DNA of 64,000 nucleotides from JAXGMV01 sp040772085 (lineage in GTDB: Bacteria; Chloroflexota; Anaerolineae; Anaerolineales; Anaerolineaceae), in NCBI GenBank assembly GCA_040772085.1, contig JAXGYU010000001.1, positions 1,798,001 through 1,862,000 on the forward strand, read 5' to 3'. The translations under genes and the position numbers were made by a program. The notes below the pieces were generated by a model, which saw only the letters and a list, made by a program, of their open reading frames with translations, searched no databases and had not been told where the DNA came from. Shown piece by piece: positions 25,712 to 34,895 of the stretch. The stretch's first letter is position 1; every line of letters starts with the position of its first letter.

Positions 25712-27136
25712 ATGAAAAAGATTACTTTCTCGTTACTGATTGTTCTTCTGTTGCTGCTTGGCGGCGTGGCAGGGGTTGCCGCTCAGACGGAAACGCCGCC
25801 CGCGCCTGGACATCTGACCATTTACTTCTTCTGGGGGGATGGCTGTCCGCATTGTGCCGAGATGGAGCCTTTCCTCGAAGAGTTAGTGGGCAGGTATCCG
25901 GGTCTGGAAGTCAAGGCATTTGAAGTCTGGAAGGTGCCGGCGAATCAGGCGCTCTTCGATGCCGCTGCCAAAGTTTATGGTTTTGAACCGCAGGGCGTAC
26001 CAACCATTTTCATGGGGCCGTACTACAACATCGGCTACGATAAATCCATCAACACCGATCTGGAAAACGGCGTCAAGACCTTGCTCGAGCAAGGGACTGA
26101 AGACAAGCTGATCCCTGTCCTGGCGCAGCACCCGAACGCGAAATCTACTTTCATCGGCAGCAAGGTGCCCGCCCCAACCGCCAAGCCGCCCCAGCCTGGG
26201 CCAACCGAAACAGTGCAGCCTGGCGGCGCGCTGACAACCACACACGAGTTGAACCTGCCGTTAATTGGTAAGGTTAATCTCGACAAGGAATCGATCTGGA
26301 TCACGACAATCCTGATCGCGATCGTCGATGGCGTCAACCCGTGTTCAATGTGGGTACTGACGGTGCTGCTGGCGCTGACATTGCATACCGGGTCACGTAA
26401 AAAAGTATTCATCATCGGCCTGGTTTTCATCACGGTCACCGCCTTCATCTATGCCCTGTTTATCGCTGGCTTGTTCAGCGTGCTCAAGGTCATCAGCTTC
26501 ATGGGCTGGATTCAGGTGGTGGTTGCCATCGTGGCGCTGTTCTTCGGGCTGGTCAACATCAAGGATTATTTCTGGTACAAGGAAGGCATCTCCTTCACCA
26601 TTGCTGACAGCAAGAAGAGCGGCATTTTTGCCAAAGTGCGCAAGGTGATGGACGCCAGCGAGTCACTCTGGGGTCTGATTGGCGCGACCATCGTGCTGGC
26701 TGCCGGCGTCTCGCTGGTCGAGTTCTCCTGTACTGCCGGCTTTCCGGTCTTGTGGACCAATATGCTCAACGCGCAGCACGTCGGGACGGGCTTGTTCCTG
26801 GTGCTGTTGCTGGTCTACATGCTGATCTACCAATTCGATGAGCTGGCCATATTCATGGTCGCGGTTTACAGCCTGCGCGCTAGCAAACTGGAAGAGAAAC
26901 ACGGCCGCATCCTCAAGCTGATCGGCGGTTGTCTGATGCTGGTGCTGGCGGCGGTGATGATCATCAACCCGTCGCTGATGAACTCAATTACCAGCTCACT
27001 GGTGATCTTTGGTGTCGCTTTCCTGCTGGCGATCCTGATTTTGATCGTGCACAGGCGCATTTTGCCGGCCATGGGCATCTGGATCGGCACGGAAGAGCGC
27101 AAAGCGTCACAACAGGGCAAAGGCAGAAAACGCTAG
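25712..27136 (+). CDS. Thioredoxin-fold and DsbD-like membrane fusion protein
   Basis: 474 residues. A signal anchor (about 5-24) is followed by an exported thioredoxin-like domain with the active site WGDGCPHCAEM (C45, C48) and the cis-proline loop GVPTIF. After a Pro/Thr linker come six or more membrane helices that carry NPCSMWVLT and EFSCTAGFPVLW, the paired-cysteine signatures of the DsbD/CcdA transmembrane electron carrier. The natural reading is a single-chain system that takes electrons across the membrane and hands them to its own outward CPHC site. Order is thioredoxin first, unlike DsbD, where it is last. Its targets are unknown. Confidence 0.75.
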   Translation: MKKITFSLLIVLLLLLGGVAGVAAQTETPPAPGHLTIYFFWGDGCPHCAEMEPFLEELVGRYPGLEVKAFEVWKVPANQALFDAAAKVYGFEPQGVPTIFMGPYYNIGYDKSINTDLENGVKTLLEQGTEDKLIPVLAQHPNAKSTFIGSKVPAPTAKPPQPGPTETVQPGGALTTTHELNLPLIGKVNLDKESIWITTILIAIVDGVNPCSMWVLTVLLALTLHTGSRKKVFIIGLVFITVTAFIYALFIAGLFSVLKVISFMGWIQVVVAIVALFFGLVNIKDYFWYKEGISFTIADSKKSGIFAKVRKVMDASESLWGLIGATIVLAAGVSLVEFSCTAGFPVLWTNMLNAQHVGTGLFLVLLLVYMLIYQFDELAIFMVAVYSLRASKLEEKHGRILKLIGGCLMLVLAAVMIINPSLMNSITSSLVIFGVAFLLAILILIVHRRILPAMGIWIGTEERKASQQGKGRKR

Positions 27137-27160
27137 GATAGCTTTTTATAACAAAATCAA

Positions 27161-27185
27161 AAGCAGCCGTCAGGCTGCTTTTTTA
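27161..27185. terminator. Bidirectional terminator between convergent genes
   Basis: AAGCAGCC-GTCA-GGCTGCTT with a T run on the + strand, and a T-rich flank on the minus strand. It separates the thioredoxin/DsbD-like gene from the convergent racemase gene. Confidence 0.9.
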
Positions 27186-27187
27186 TG

Positions 27188-27955
27188 CTAGTTCAGGGGT
27201 TTCAGTTTATCTGGCGCCGCTTCGCGAATTAATGCTCTTGCCAGAACCCGGGTTGGATCGATGGTTGGCGCCCCGTCAATCTCGGCTTCGGTGATGGCGA
27301 TCGGCATCTCAGTGCAGCCGAGGACGATTGCCTGCGCGCCGCGCGCCAGCATGCTGCGGGCTGCGGTTAGGAAATTAGCGCGTGCCTGCTCAGTGCCATA
27401 CCCGGCTGCCTTCACGCCATAGACTTTATCATAGATGGCGGCATGCACCAGGGTCTCCTGTTCAACGTCCGGCGGCTGCAGTACGGTAAAGCCGGCCGGC
27501 TCAAAATAAGCGCGGTAAATGCCGGTGCGGGCGGTGCCAGTCGTCGAGAGCACACCGATGGTTTGCAATCCGGGATAACGCTGCTGAACGAAGATGACCG
27601 TCTCACGGATCATGTTGACGAAGGTCACCCGTGAGCCAACTTCGTGCAGGCGGTCCAGCGCGCAGTCGATGATCTGCGGCGAGTGCGCGGTGTTGCACGG
27701 GATGCCGGCGACACTCGCGCCTAACCCTTCCGTCTCGAGTACCTGCGCGGCGATGGCGTCGCCAGGGTTGGGCAGCGTGTTGTCATACAGGAAAGCGGTG
27801 CGGTCAGTCAGTTCAGCGGCTTTGAAGTTACCGATGACATTGATATGATCCTGATCCTTCTCCGCCAGGGTGTTATCAAAAATCTTTTTAATCAGATCCA
27901 GACCGGCATACGGTCCGGCGCCAGCGACAACGCCGATGGTTGCGATTTTGGACAT
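27188..27955 (-). CDS. Aspartate/glutamate racemase family protein
   Basis: About 255 residues with the two-domain racemase pattern. The first catalytic cysteine is in GIPCNTAHSP (about residue 86) and the second in LGCTEMP (about 218). Members racemise L- to D-aspartate or glutamate, or hydantoins, without cofactor. ATG 27955 follows GAGGTGAAC; a GTG six bases upstream would bury that site. It is transcribed divergently from the ferredoxin gene at 28073. Exact substrate cannot be told. Confidence 0.85.
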   Translation of the reverse strand: MSKIATIGVVAGAGPYAGLDLIKKIFDNTLAEKDQDHINVIGNFKAAELTDRTAFLYDNTLPNPGDAIAAQVLETEGLGASVAGIPCNTAHSPQIIDCALDRLHEVGSRVTFVNMIRETVIFVQQRYPGLQTIGVLSTTGTARTGIYRAYFEPAGFTVLQPPDVEQETLVHAAIYDKVYGVKAAGYGTEQARANFLTAARSMLARGAQAIVLGCTEMPIAITEAEIDGAPTIDPTRVLARALIREAAPDKLKPLN

Positions 27956-28072
27956 GTTCACCTCACAATCGTTAACACAATTATAACGAAGCAGACCTTG
28001 CGCCGTACGGGCGCCCCTTTATGATTAAATAGGATTTTTCAGCAAGATTTTACTTTAACCTGGAGACATCAT

Positions 28073-28822
28073 ATGGACCGTCAGCTTCCGCTTCGTCAGC
28101 GCGTCCGCAAGGGATTGATCATCCTCGCCTTCATCCTCTTCCCCGTCGTAATCAATTATCTCTCGCCGTACCTGATCGTCATGGGGGCGTCTGAAGGCGT
28201 GATCAATGGCTCGTTGATCATGTTCGGATTGATGTTCCTTTCCTCGCTCTTCGTCGGCAGGCTGTGGTGCGGCTGGGTCTGCCCAGGCGGCGGGGAGGGC
28301 GAAATCCTGATGCCCGTGCAGAACAAGCGCGTCAACCTGAAGCGGACTGACTGGATCAAGTGGCTGATCTGGGTGCCGTGGATTGTGATCATTGCCATGA
28401 TGGCGATCGGCAGCGGCGGATACAAACGGGTTGATTTCTTCTACATGACGGAACGGGTAATTTCGGTGACTGAGCCGTTCAACTATGTCATCTACTTTGG
28501 CGTGATCGGCATCTTCATGATCCTGGCGCTGACCGTTGGCAGGCGCGGCGGTTGTCACATCATCTGCTGGATGGCGCCCTTCATGATCATCGGGCGCAAG
28601 CTCCGTAATCTGGCTGGCTGGCCCTCCCTGCGGTTAAGCGCGAATAGCGAGGCGTGCACCAGTTGTCTGACCTGCAATCGCAATTGCCCGATGAGCCTGG
28701 ATGTGAATAAAATGGTATTGGCGCAGAAAATGGAAAACAGCGAGTGCATCCTGTGCCTCTCTTGCGTGGACAATTGCCCCACCAAGGCGATACGTAATAA
28801 ATTTGCTTCAGGAGGCGGTTAA
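28073..28822 (+). CDS. NapH-like membrane 4Fe-4S ferredoxin
   Basis: 249 residues with four to five helices. LWCGWVCPGGG (about 64-74) is the NapH/CcoG-type cysteine pair after the second helix, and two 4Fe-4S motifs follow at the C-terminus (CTSCLTCNRNCP and CILCLSCVDNCP). This kind of protein passes electrons between the quinone pool and periplasmic or membrane partners. TGGAGA lies eight bases upstream of the ATG. Its stop lies inside the start region of the GNAT gene, so the two are co-transcribed. Its partner reductase is not in the window. Confidence 0.85.
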   Translation: MDRQLPLRQRVRKGLIILAFILFPVVINYLSPYLIVMGASEGVINGSLIMFGLMFLSSLFVGRLWCGWVCPGGGEGEILMPVQNKRVNLKRTDWIKWLIWVPWIVIIAMMAIGSGGYKRVDFFYMTERVISVTEPFNYVIYFGVIGIFMILALTVGRRGGCHIICWMAPFMIIGRKLRNLAGWPSLRLSANSEACTSCLTCNRNCPMSLDVNKMVLAQKMENSECILCLSCVDNCPTKAIRNKFASGGG

Positions 28823-29315
28823 ACTGGACGGGCAAAAATTCTCATTCCATCAGATCGAGTCGCCGCAGGAGGTGGAGGAACTCGCCAGCGCCATGGCAGC
28901 CTCCGATCCGTGGCTGCGTTTGGGCATCAGTGTCGATGTCTGCCGGCGCAGGCTGGCTGACCCGGGCCTCGAACGCTGGGGGGTCACCGTTGATGGGCAA
29001 CTGGCTGGCTTTGTACTGTTGCAGATGCAAGGCGCTTTTACCGGCTACATTGTCTCGATCATGATCATGGAAGCGTTCCGCGGGCAGGGTGTGGGCTCGG
29101 CATTGCTGGCATTCGCCGAAGAGCAGGTGTTCGCGCGTACGCCCAACATGTTCCTGTGCGTCAGCGGCTTCAATCACAGCGCGCGCGAGTTCTACAGCCG
29201 GCGAGGTTATGATACGATAGGGGTACTGAAGGATTACCTGGTCACAGGTGAAGATGAAATTCTGATGCGCAAAACCATCGGTCCCTTGCGCCGCAATCTC
29301 CCCAAGGAGGGTTAA
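28803..29315 (+). CDS. GNAT-family N-acetyltransferase
   Basis: About 170 residues. The acetyl-CoA loop is FRGQGVGSALL (about 91-101), and the C-terminal NHSAREFYSRRGYDTIG is also typical. The start is uncertain: TTG 28803 overlaps the ferredoxin gene, whereas GGAGG at 28811-28815 is best spaced for CTG 28824, a rare start. The stop touches the next ATG directly. Acceptor unknown; amines or protein N-termini are the common cases. Confidence 0.8.
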   Translation: MLQEAVKLDGQKFSFHQIESPQEVEELASAMAASDPWLRLGISVDVCRRRLADPGLERWGVTVDGQLAGFVLLQMQGAFTGYIVSIMIMEAFRGQGVGSALLAFAEEQVFARTPNMFLCVSGFNHSAREFYSRRGYDTIGVLKDYLVTGEDEILMRKTIGPLRRNLPKEG

Positions 29316-30110
29316 ATGTTCAAGGCAGGCTTCATCCAGTTTCAGCCCTTACGCAAGAATGTGGAACACAATTTGAATGAAATCCGGCGCTTGTGTGAAG
29401 GCGTTGAAGCCGACCTGCTGGTGCTGCCCGAATTGGCGAACACTGGATATATGTACGCCAATCGTTATGACCTGATGAACTACGCCGAAGCCGGCGACGG
29501 CAGCGGCATTTTCCTCGATGGCTTGATGCAACTGGCGAAGGAAAAGCAAACCGTTTTCGTGACGGGCTTCGCCGAGCACACGCCAGATCACCTCTTCAAC
29601 TCCGCCGCCGCTGTCAGCAGTCAGGGCATACTGCAGGTGTATCGCAAGACGCATCTGTTCAACACCGAGAAGCTGCTCTTTGACCCCGGCGACACCGGCT
29701 TCACCGCCTTTATGACCAAAGATGTTGTGGTTGGCATGATGATCTGCTTCGACTGGATCTTCCCTGAATCAGCGCGTACACTGGCGCTGATGGAAGCCCA
29801 GATCATCGCTCATCCCTCCAACCTGGTACTGCCGTGGTGCCAGCGTGCCATGGTGACACGCAGCCTCGAGAACAGGGTGTTCAGCATTACGGCCAACCGC
29901 TACGGCGCCGAGGATCTGGATGGCACGACCTTCGATTTTACCGGCGAATCGCAGGTGCTTGACATCCGCGGGAACCTGCTGGCTCAGGCGCCGGTAAGCG
30001 GCGATTCTGTCAAAGTGGTTGCGATCGATCCCACCCTGGCGGATAATAAAGCTATCAATGATCACAATGACCTCTTCGAAGACCGGCGCAAGGATTTCTA
30101 TTTCCTCTAG
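29316..30110 (+). CDS. Carbon-nitrogen hydrolase (nitrilase superfamily)
   Basis: 264 residues with the full catalytic triad: E39 in LPELANTGY, K111 in YRKTHLF and C144 in ICFDWIFPES. The family hydrolyses amides, ureides or nitriles through a thioester on the cysteine; the overall pattern fits amidases or omega-amidases better than true nitrilases. GGAGGG just before the ATG is a strong ribosome site, and the gene directly abuts the acetyltransferase stop. A cytoplasmic enzyme; substrate unknown. Confidence 0.87.
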   Translation: MFKAGFIQFQPLRKNVEHNLNEIRRLCEGVEADLLVLPELANTGYMYANRYDLMNYAEAGDGSGIFLDGLMQLAKEKQTVFVTGFAEHTPDHLFNSAAAVSSQGILQVYRKTHLFNTEKLLFDPGDTGFTAFMTKDVVVGMMICFDWIFPESARTLALMEAQIIAHPSNLVLPWCQRAMVTRSLENRVFSITANRYGAEDLDGTTFDFTGESQVLDIRGNLLAQAPVSGDSVKVVAIDPTLADNKAINDHNDLFEDRRKDFYFL

Positions 30111-30121
30111 GCGGGCCAGAC

Positions 30122-31462
30122 GTGCGCGATAGTCTGCTCCGTCCCAAAGCGCTGGTGCGTTGGTTTAATCCCAGGTTCATGCCTCAGACCAGACTGTGGC
30201 TGATGCCCGGTCTTTACATTCTGGCTGCCATTCTGCTTTCTCAGGCGGTAGCATTGCTGCCCGGCGGGCTGCTTGGCGACGAGCCGTGGTTCAGTCACGC
30301 GACCGCCACGACCCTGCTCTCCGCCATCGCCACCGGCATGATCACGTTCACCGGTTTTGTGTTCTCAATGGTCTTTGTGCTGATCCAGGCGGGGAATACG
30401 ACCTACTCGCCGCGCCTGTCCTCCCTGTTCCTCTACGATAAATTGATTCACCACGCGCTGGGTGTCTTCATCGCCACCTTTGTCTACGCGCTGCTCGCCA
30501 TCACGATGGCGGACCGGCTGAACGCCGGCGGCAAGATGGACTATGCCATCCTGATCACCCTGGCGGCGTTAGTCAGCTCGATGATCATGTTCCTGGGGCT
30601 CGTTCAGCGGCTCTCGCTGCTGCAGATTGTCAATGTGCTCAAGGTCGTCGGCGATCAGACCTATGCCTCGATTTTGCGCGCCTACCCTTATCCTTATCAG
30701 CATCCGGACCCAACTCCTACGAAAACCGCGCTTGATGAAGATACGCTGCGCCAGGTCTTTTACTCGCAGAAAGTGAGCGGCACCTTGTTGTGGGCAGACC
30801 TGCCGGGCCTTATGCGGCTGGCTCAGGAGATTGATGGCATTCTGATGGTTGAATACGCTGTCGGCGACACGATCGCCCGCGACGCGCCATTCGTCAGGGT
30901 GTATAACGCCAGGCGTGCCATTCACGAGGACGATCTCAGCCCGCTGCTGCTGGTCGGGACGCACCGTGATATCGAGGTCGATCCGAATTATGGCATGCGC
31001 CTGATTGTCGACATTGCCTTGCGCGCGCTTTCCACCGCCGTCAACGACCCCGCGACGGCCGTCCAGGCGCTCGATCAACTGGATGGACTGCTGCGGACGC
31101 TGGGTCAGCGGCAGCTCGGGATTGATGAGATGACGGATGATGCCGGCAAGTTGCGGCTCGTGTATCCGGCATCGCAATGGGAAGACTTCCTCTCGATGGC
31201 GGTTGACGAGATTCGTTTATACGGCGAGCGGTCACTGCAGGTTATGCGCCGCCTGCGTGCCCTGCTGGAAGACCTGCAGGAGTCCCTGCCGGATGAACGC
31301 AAGCTGGCGGTCATCAACGAACTCGAACACGTCGACCAGAGCATCAGGCTGCACTTCGACCGCTATGATCAGGTGCAAGCCATGCAGTCAGACCGCCAGG
31401 GCATCGGTGTTTCACGTGAGCCGGACAATCATGAAGAAGTTGACCTCGAGGATGGTCTCTAA
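30122..31462 (+). CDS. DUF2254 membrane protein
   Basis: 446 residues. Four N-terminal helices (about 28-46, 62-85, 106-126, 140-160) precede a soluble part. ATATTLLSAIATGMITFTGFVFS and SALRALSTAVNDPATA-type segments are diagnostic of the DUF2254 family, whose function is not established. GTG 30122 is the start; no strong ribosome site is seen. It overlaps the next reading frame. Confidence 0.8.
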   Translation: MRDSLLRPKALVRWFNPRFMPQTRLWLMPGLYILAAILLSQAVALLPGGLLGDEPWFSHATATTLLSAIATGMITFTGFVFSMVFVLIQAGNTTYSPRLSSLFLYDKLIHHALGVFIATFVYALLAITMADRLNAGGKMDYAILITLAALVSSMIMFLGLVQRLSLLQIVNVLKVVGDQTYASILRAYPYPYQHPDPTPTKTALDEDTLRQVFYSQKVSGTLLWADLPGLMRLAQEIDGILMVEYAVGDTIARDAPFVRVYNARRAIHEDDLSPLLLVGTHRDIEVDPNYGMRLIVDIALRALSTAVNDPATAVQALDQLDGLLRTLGQRQLGIDEMTDDAGKLRLVYPASQWEDFLSMAVDEIRLYGERSLQVMRRLRALLEDLQESLPDERKLAVINELEHVDQSIRLHFDRYDQVQAMQSDRQGIGVSREPDNHEEVDLEDGL

Positions 31463-31469
31463 CGACGCG

Positions 31470-32126
31470 ATGGATACCGAACAAAGCAGCCATTTTCATC
31501 TCGAAAAACAAAAACTGGAAGGCGTCATCTTCGACCTGGACGGCACATTGATCGATTCTGCCACCCTGCATTTCAGGGTCTATCAGAAAGTGCTGGCGAA
31601 GTTCGGCAAGTATTTCACCCGCGAGCAATATCAGCAAGCCTATTCACCCAACTGGTTCGTCACCTATTCCCGCCTCGGTTTGTCAGATGACCTGCACGAC
31701 AGCGCCAATCAGCTCTGGCTGGAGTTTGCCAGTCAGGAAACACCGCGGCTCTTCCCCGGCGCGTACGCACTGCTGGAGCGTCTGTTTGAGCGCTTCCCGC
31801 TGGGGCTGGTCACTTCCGGCGGACGCGACCGGGTGCTGCATGACATGGAAGCCGTGGATATCGCGCAGTTTTTCTCGGCGATCATTACTGCTGAAGACGT
31901 GACCCAGCCCAAGCCGGACCCTGAGGGGCTGGCGATGGCGCTGGCGTTGCTAAAGACCGCCCCCGAGAGGACGGTCTTTGTAGGTGATACCTTTTCCGAT
32001 TTTCTGACGGCCGCGGCCGGTAGGCTGCAATTCATCGGTATTCAGAATGACATGCTGCCCCTGCCCGATAACCTGCCCGCGCCGCTGGTTCACGCCATCG
32101 CGGATATCGAGGCTTTGCTCGATTAA
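31470..32126 (+). CDS. HAD-superfamily phosphatase (phosphoglycolate phosphatase-like)
   Basis: 218 residues. Motif I FDLDGTLID (about 22-30), motif II LVTSGG (about 111), motif III lysine in QPKPDP (about 148) and motif IV VGDTFSDF (about 170) are all present, with an alpha-helical cap between I and II. These dephosphorylate small phosphate esters. ATG 31470 lies just after the DUF2254 stop; ATG 31452 would overlap it, and the nearby GAGG touches that ATG and so cannot serve it. Its end overlaps the convergent lipoprotein gene by four bases. Confidence 0.85.
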   Translation: MDTEQSSHFHLEKQKLEGVIFDLDGTLIDSATLHFRVYQKVLAKFGKYFTREQYQQAYSPNWFVTYSRLGLSDDLHDSANQLWLEFASQETPRLFPGAYALLERLFERFPLGLVTSGGRDRVLHDMEAVDIAQFFSAIITAEDVTQPKPDPEGLAMALALLKTAPERTVFVGDTFSDFLTAAAGRLQFIGIQNDMLPLPDNLPAPLVHAIADIEALLD

Positions 32127-33526
32127 TGGTTTGGCGTATACAGGAGCGTTAAAATGCTGGCGGGGCTTTCGACTGGCATGGTCGCTAATGTCGTCGGGAA
32201 CCCGCCAACTGTTTGTTTCACCAGCTCTATCTCCGTTCCAGTATCCCTGTAACAGACGTATTCCATTGGACTGAGCCAGGCCACGTTGCCTTGGAGTGAG
32301 TCGCACAGCAGGGTGACATAGCCGGCGGTGTCGATTAAATATGCCTTGGGCAGGTCCGGCCCATACTCGTACCAGATCACCTGTTCAGAATCAGGGTGAA
32401 ACTCGATTCCGCCGCTCAGGTTACCGGTGATCAGTATCTCCTGTCCATCAGCGATGGACGCGGTGTACACATCGGCAATGTTGTCAGCCGGTTGGCCTAC
32501 TTCACGCATGTATAGGACCCGCTCGCCGTTCCTTGACAGCTCGGGCCAGAAGAATGGCCGCGTGTTGCTGATCGTCAGGACATTTGCCACATCACCTGAC
32601 GGCACCTGTACCCGCCAGACATCAGCGCCAGGCTCCGGCGCCATCGGGTCTTCAGAGGGGATCAGTATCGTAAACGCGCCGGAATCAGCCTGCCAGACGA
32701 TCTTGGGGTAGAGGAGATACTCACTGTAAGTGATGACGAAGGGGAAAGTGACCAGATCAGTCCGCAGGTTGCTGCCGTCGGCATCGACCAGATTGATCCT
32801 CTCGGACTGGCTGATGGCGATATATTTTCCGTCCGGTGAGGGGAAGGGTATGCCGCCATTGGTGTCGTTGGTCAGCAGCACCAGCTCGGAGCTGACGGTG
32901 TTCAGGCGATAAAGGTCGGCAATCACAAAGCTGCCTGGTCCCTCCGTACGTGGCGAGCTCGTGAAGAGGATATGTTCACTATCCGGCAGCCAGGTGATGC
33001 CCGCCGGCATATTGCCAACAAACGTGACCCCGGCGAATTTTTCCTGAAACTGCTCGTGGCCTGGTTCCCACAGCAGCGCCAGCAGTTGCCCATCGCTGAG
33101 CAGCTCGCGCTTATTGCTGCCATCGGTGTTGATCACATGCAATGAAACGTTGATGTAATCGATGCTGCGCGTGTACACCACTCTGGTGCCATCGGGAGAG
33201 AGGACCGCGTCAATTACATCACCGCTATCCTCGAGCAGAATGTTCGCGAAACCCTCTCGCCAGGACCATAAATCACCCTGCGTTCCGCCGAAGACGACTG
33301 TCGACGGGATTGGCGGCTCGGGCTCCGCTGTAGCTGTCGGTGCTTGTGTCGCTGGGGGTTCTGTCTGCGCGACTTCTGTTATCTCCACGGGCGACGCCGT
33401 CTGGGTCGCTGCTTCCGTCACCGGGGGCGCGGTTGGCGTCGGTTCCTTGCGGGAGATGCTGCAACCGAGTATCAGAAGCAATGCCATCGTGATGATCGCA
33501 ACTCGTCCGGTATTGTTAATTGACAT
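32123..33526 (-). CDS. Lipoprotein with TolB/PD40-like beta-propeller
   Basis: 467 residues. A signal peptide ends in the lipobox LILGC (C22), then comes a Thr/Pro/Ala-rich linker to about residue 75. The rest shows repeating SPDGTRVVYTRS, LPDSEHILFTSS, SPDGKYIAISQS, HPDSEQVIWYEY blocks, the signature of a PD40/TolB beta-propeller. It is surface-anchored and may bind protein or ligand; no enzyme motif is seen. GGAGG lies seven bases before the ATG. Confidence 0.8.
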   Translation of the reverse strand: MSINNTGRVAIITMALLLILGCSISRKEPTPTAPPVTEAATQTASPVEITEVAQTEPPATQAPTATAEPEPPIPSTVVFGGTQGDLWSWREGFANILLEDSGDVIDAVLSPDGTRVVYTRSIDYINVSLHVINTDGSNKRELLSDGQLLALLWEPGHEQFQEKFAGVTFVGNMPAGITWLPDSEHILFTSSPRTEGPGSFVIADLYRLNTVSSELVLLTNDTNGGIPFPSPDGKYIAISQSERINLVDADGSNLRTDLVTFPFVITYSEYLLYPKIVWQADSGAFTILIPSEDPMAPEPGADVWRVQVPSGDVANVLTISNTRPFFWPELSRNGERVLYMREVGQPADNIADVYTASIADGQEILITGNLSGGIEFHPDSEQVIWYEYGPDLPKAYLIDTAGYVTLLCDSLQGNVAWLSPMEYVCYRDTGTEIELVKQTVGGFPTTLATMPVESPASILTLLYTPNH

Positions 33527-33626
33527 TTCTACCTCCTCATAGCCCGCATCTAACCATTCGTCAGAGTGTTATTATCTTATGAAAGGATGGTAACATCAAA
33601 TCGTATTAGTCATAAAGCGTATTTTT

Positions 33627-33655
33627 TTGAAATTTAAATTGAATGTTGCTATAAT
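33627..33655 (+). promoter_or_regulatory. Sigma-70-type promoter of the GlsB-like gene
   Basis: TTGAAA (33627-33632) and a perfect TATAAT (33650-33655) with an ideal 17-base spacer, 28 bases before the ATG. It is the clearest promoter in the window. Confidence 0.8.
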
Positions 33656-33682
33656 CATGCAAAGCTAAAAAGGAGGCTAATT

Positions 33683-33922
33683 ATGAGTTGGTTAGTTTGG
33701 ATTATCACAGGTATTATCGCAGGTTGGCTGGCTGGAATGCTGGTTAAAGGTAAAGGTTTTGGATTGCTCGGCAATCTGGTGGTAGGTATCGTCGGTGCTG
33801 TTATCGGTGGTTTCCTCGGCGGTCTGGTCGGTATTGAAGCAACCAACTGGGTCGGCCAGGTGCTCGTCGCCGCAGTCGGCGGTGTGATTCTGGTCTTACT
33901 GGTACGCATGCTCATCAAGTAA
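33683..33922 (+). CDS. GlsB/YeaQ/YmgE-family small membrane protein
   Basis: 79 residues, three glycine-rich helices: WLVWIITGIIAGWLAGMLV, LLGNLVVGIVGAVIGGFLG and the C-terminal VLVAAVGGVILVLLVRML. This is the transglycosylase-associated (GlsB/YeaQ) family, linked to envelope stress in other bacteria; its molecular role is unclear. AAGGAGG precedes the ATG, and a promoter and terminator bracket it, so it is a single-gene transcript. Confidence 0.9.
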   Translation: MSWLVWIITGIIAGWLAGMLVKGKGFGLLGNLVVGIVGAVIGGFLGGLVGIEATNWVGQVLVAAVGGVILVLLVRMLIK

Positions 33923-33941
33923 TTTTGTAAGGTATCACAAC

Positions 33942-33978
33942 AAGAGTGTGTGACGGGAAATCGTTACACACTCTTTAC
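33942..33978 (+). terminator. Terminator after the GlsB-like gene
   Basis: AAGAGTGTGTGAC / GTTACACACTCTT (one G-U pair) with an eight-base loop, followed by TTTACATTT. Confidence 0.8.
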
Positions 33979-34050
33979 ATTTAATTTAATAGCTCTTTAT
34001 AGTCAGCCGGTATCCTTATGCTGAATTTATTTCAGATGAGGATACTGAGA

Positions 34051-34890
34051 ATGAATAGCAAGAGCAGCACAAAAGGCGTGAAGCGCAAAATCTCGACTCG
34101 CAATCTCGTTCAGGCTTTTTTCTTTGTCCTGGTTGGACTGATTTCGTTCAACCATTTGCTGGCTGAAAATGGCACCAGCATCCCCTTTCTTTCAAGCGCG
34201 TCACTGCATGCCTTATGCCCCTTTGGCGGTGTGGTGACCATTTACCAGTACGCGACCGTGGGTACATTCGTTCAGAAGATCCATGAATCGTCATTCATCC
34301 TGATGATTCTCGGTTTTCTGCTGGCGATTTTATTCGGGCCGGTTTTCTGCGGCTGGGTCTGCCCGCTGGGGACTTTTCAGGAGTGGGTTGGCAAGATCGG
34401 CAAGCGGATGTTCAAGCGCCGCTACAACCACTTTGTGCCGGCAAACGTCGATAAGTACCTGCGCTATCTCCGCTATGTCATGCTGGCATGGGTGCTGTAT
34501 ATGACCGCCGCAAGCGGTAAATTAATTTTTGCCGACATCGATCCCTACTTCGCGCTCTTCAACCTCTGGAGCTCGGAACTGGCAATTGGCGGCGTGGTCA
34601 TTCTGGCGGTGACAGTGTTGATGTCGCTGGTGGTTGAGCGCCCCTGGTGCAAGTATGCCTGCCCGTATGGCGCTCTGCTGGGGCTGACCAACTTGTTCAG
34701 GATGTTCAAGATCCGGCGCAAGGAAGAGACGTGTATCAGCTGCAGCCTGTGCACGCGCGCCTGCCCAATGAACATCAACGTCATGGGCAGCAAGGTCGTA
34801 CGCGACCACCAGTGCATTAGCTGCCTGGAATGCACATCTGAGGCTGTCTGCCCGGTTGCCGCGACAGTTGAATTCACCACCGGAGGCTAG
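34051..34890 (+). CDS. NapH-like membrane 4Fe-4S ferredoxin (second copy)
   Basis: 279 residues. Unlike the protein at 28073, it has a CPFGG motif in the first exported loop, FCGWVCPLGTFQEW and WCKYACPYGALLG on the cytoplasmic side, and two C-terminal clusters (CISCSLCTRACP, CISCLECTSEAVCP). It is close to the NosR/NapH/RnfB-associated polyferredoxins that carry electrons across the membrane. ATG 34051 follows GAGG; 34018 and 34036 are in frame but have no such site. The gene after it overlaps its function: a membrane-anchored partner six bases away. Confidence 0.87.
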   Translation: MNSKSSTKGVKRKISTRNLVQAFFFVLVGLISFNHLLAENGTSIPFLSSASLHALCPFGGVVTIYQYATVGTFVQKIHESSFILMILGFLLAILFGPVFCGWVCPLGTFQEWVGKIGKRMFKRRYNHFVPANVDKYLRYLRYVMLAWVLYMTAASGKLIFADIDPYFALFNLWSSELAIGGVVILAVTVLMSLVVERPWCKYACPYGALLGLTNLFRMFKIRRKEETCISCSLCTRACPMNINVMGSKVVRDHQCISCLECTSEAVCPVAATVEFTTGG

Positions 34891-34895
34891 TCATC

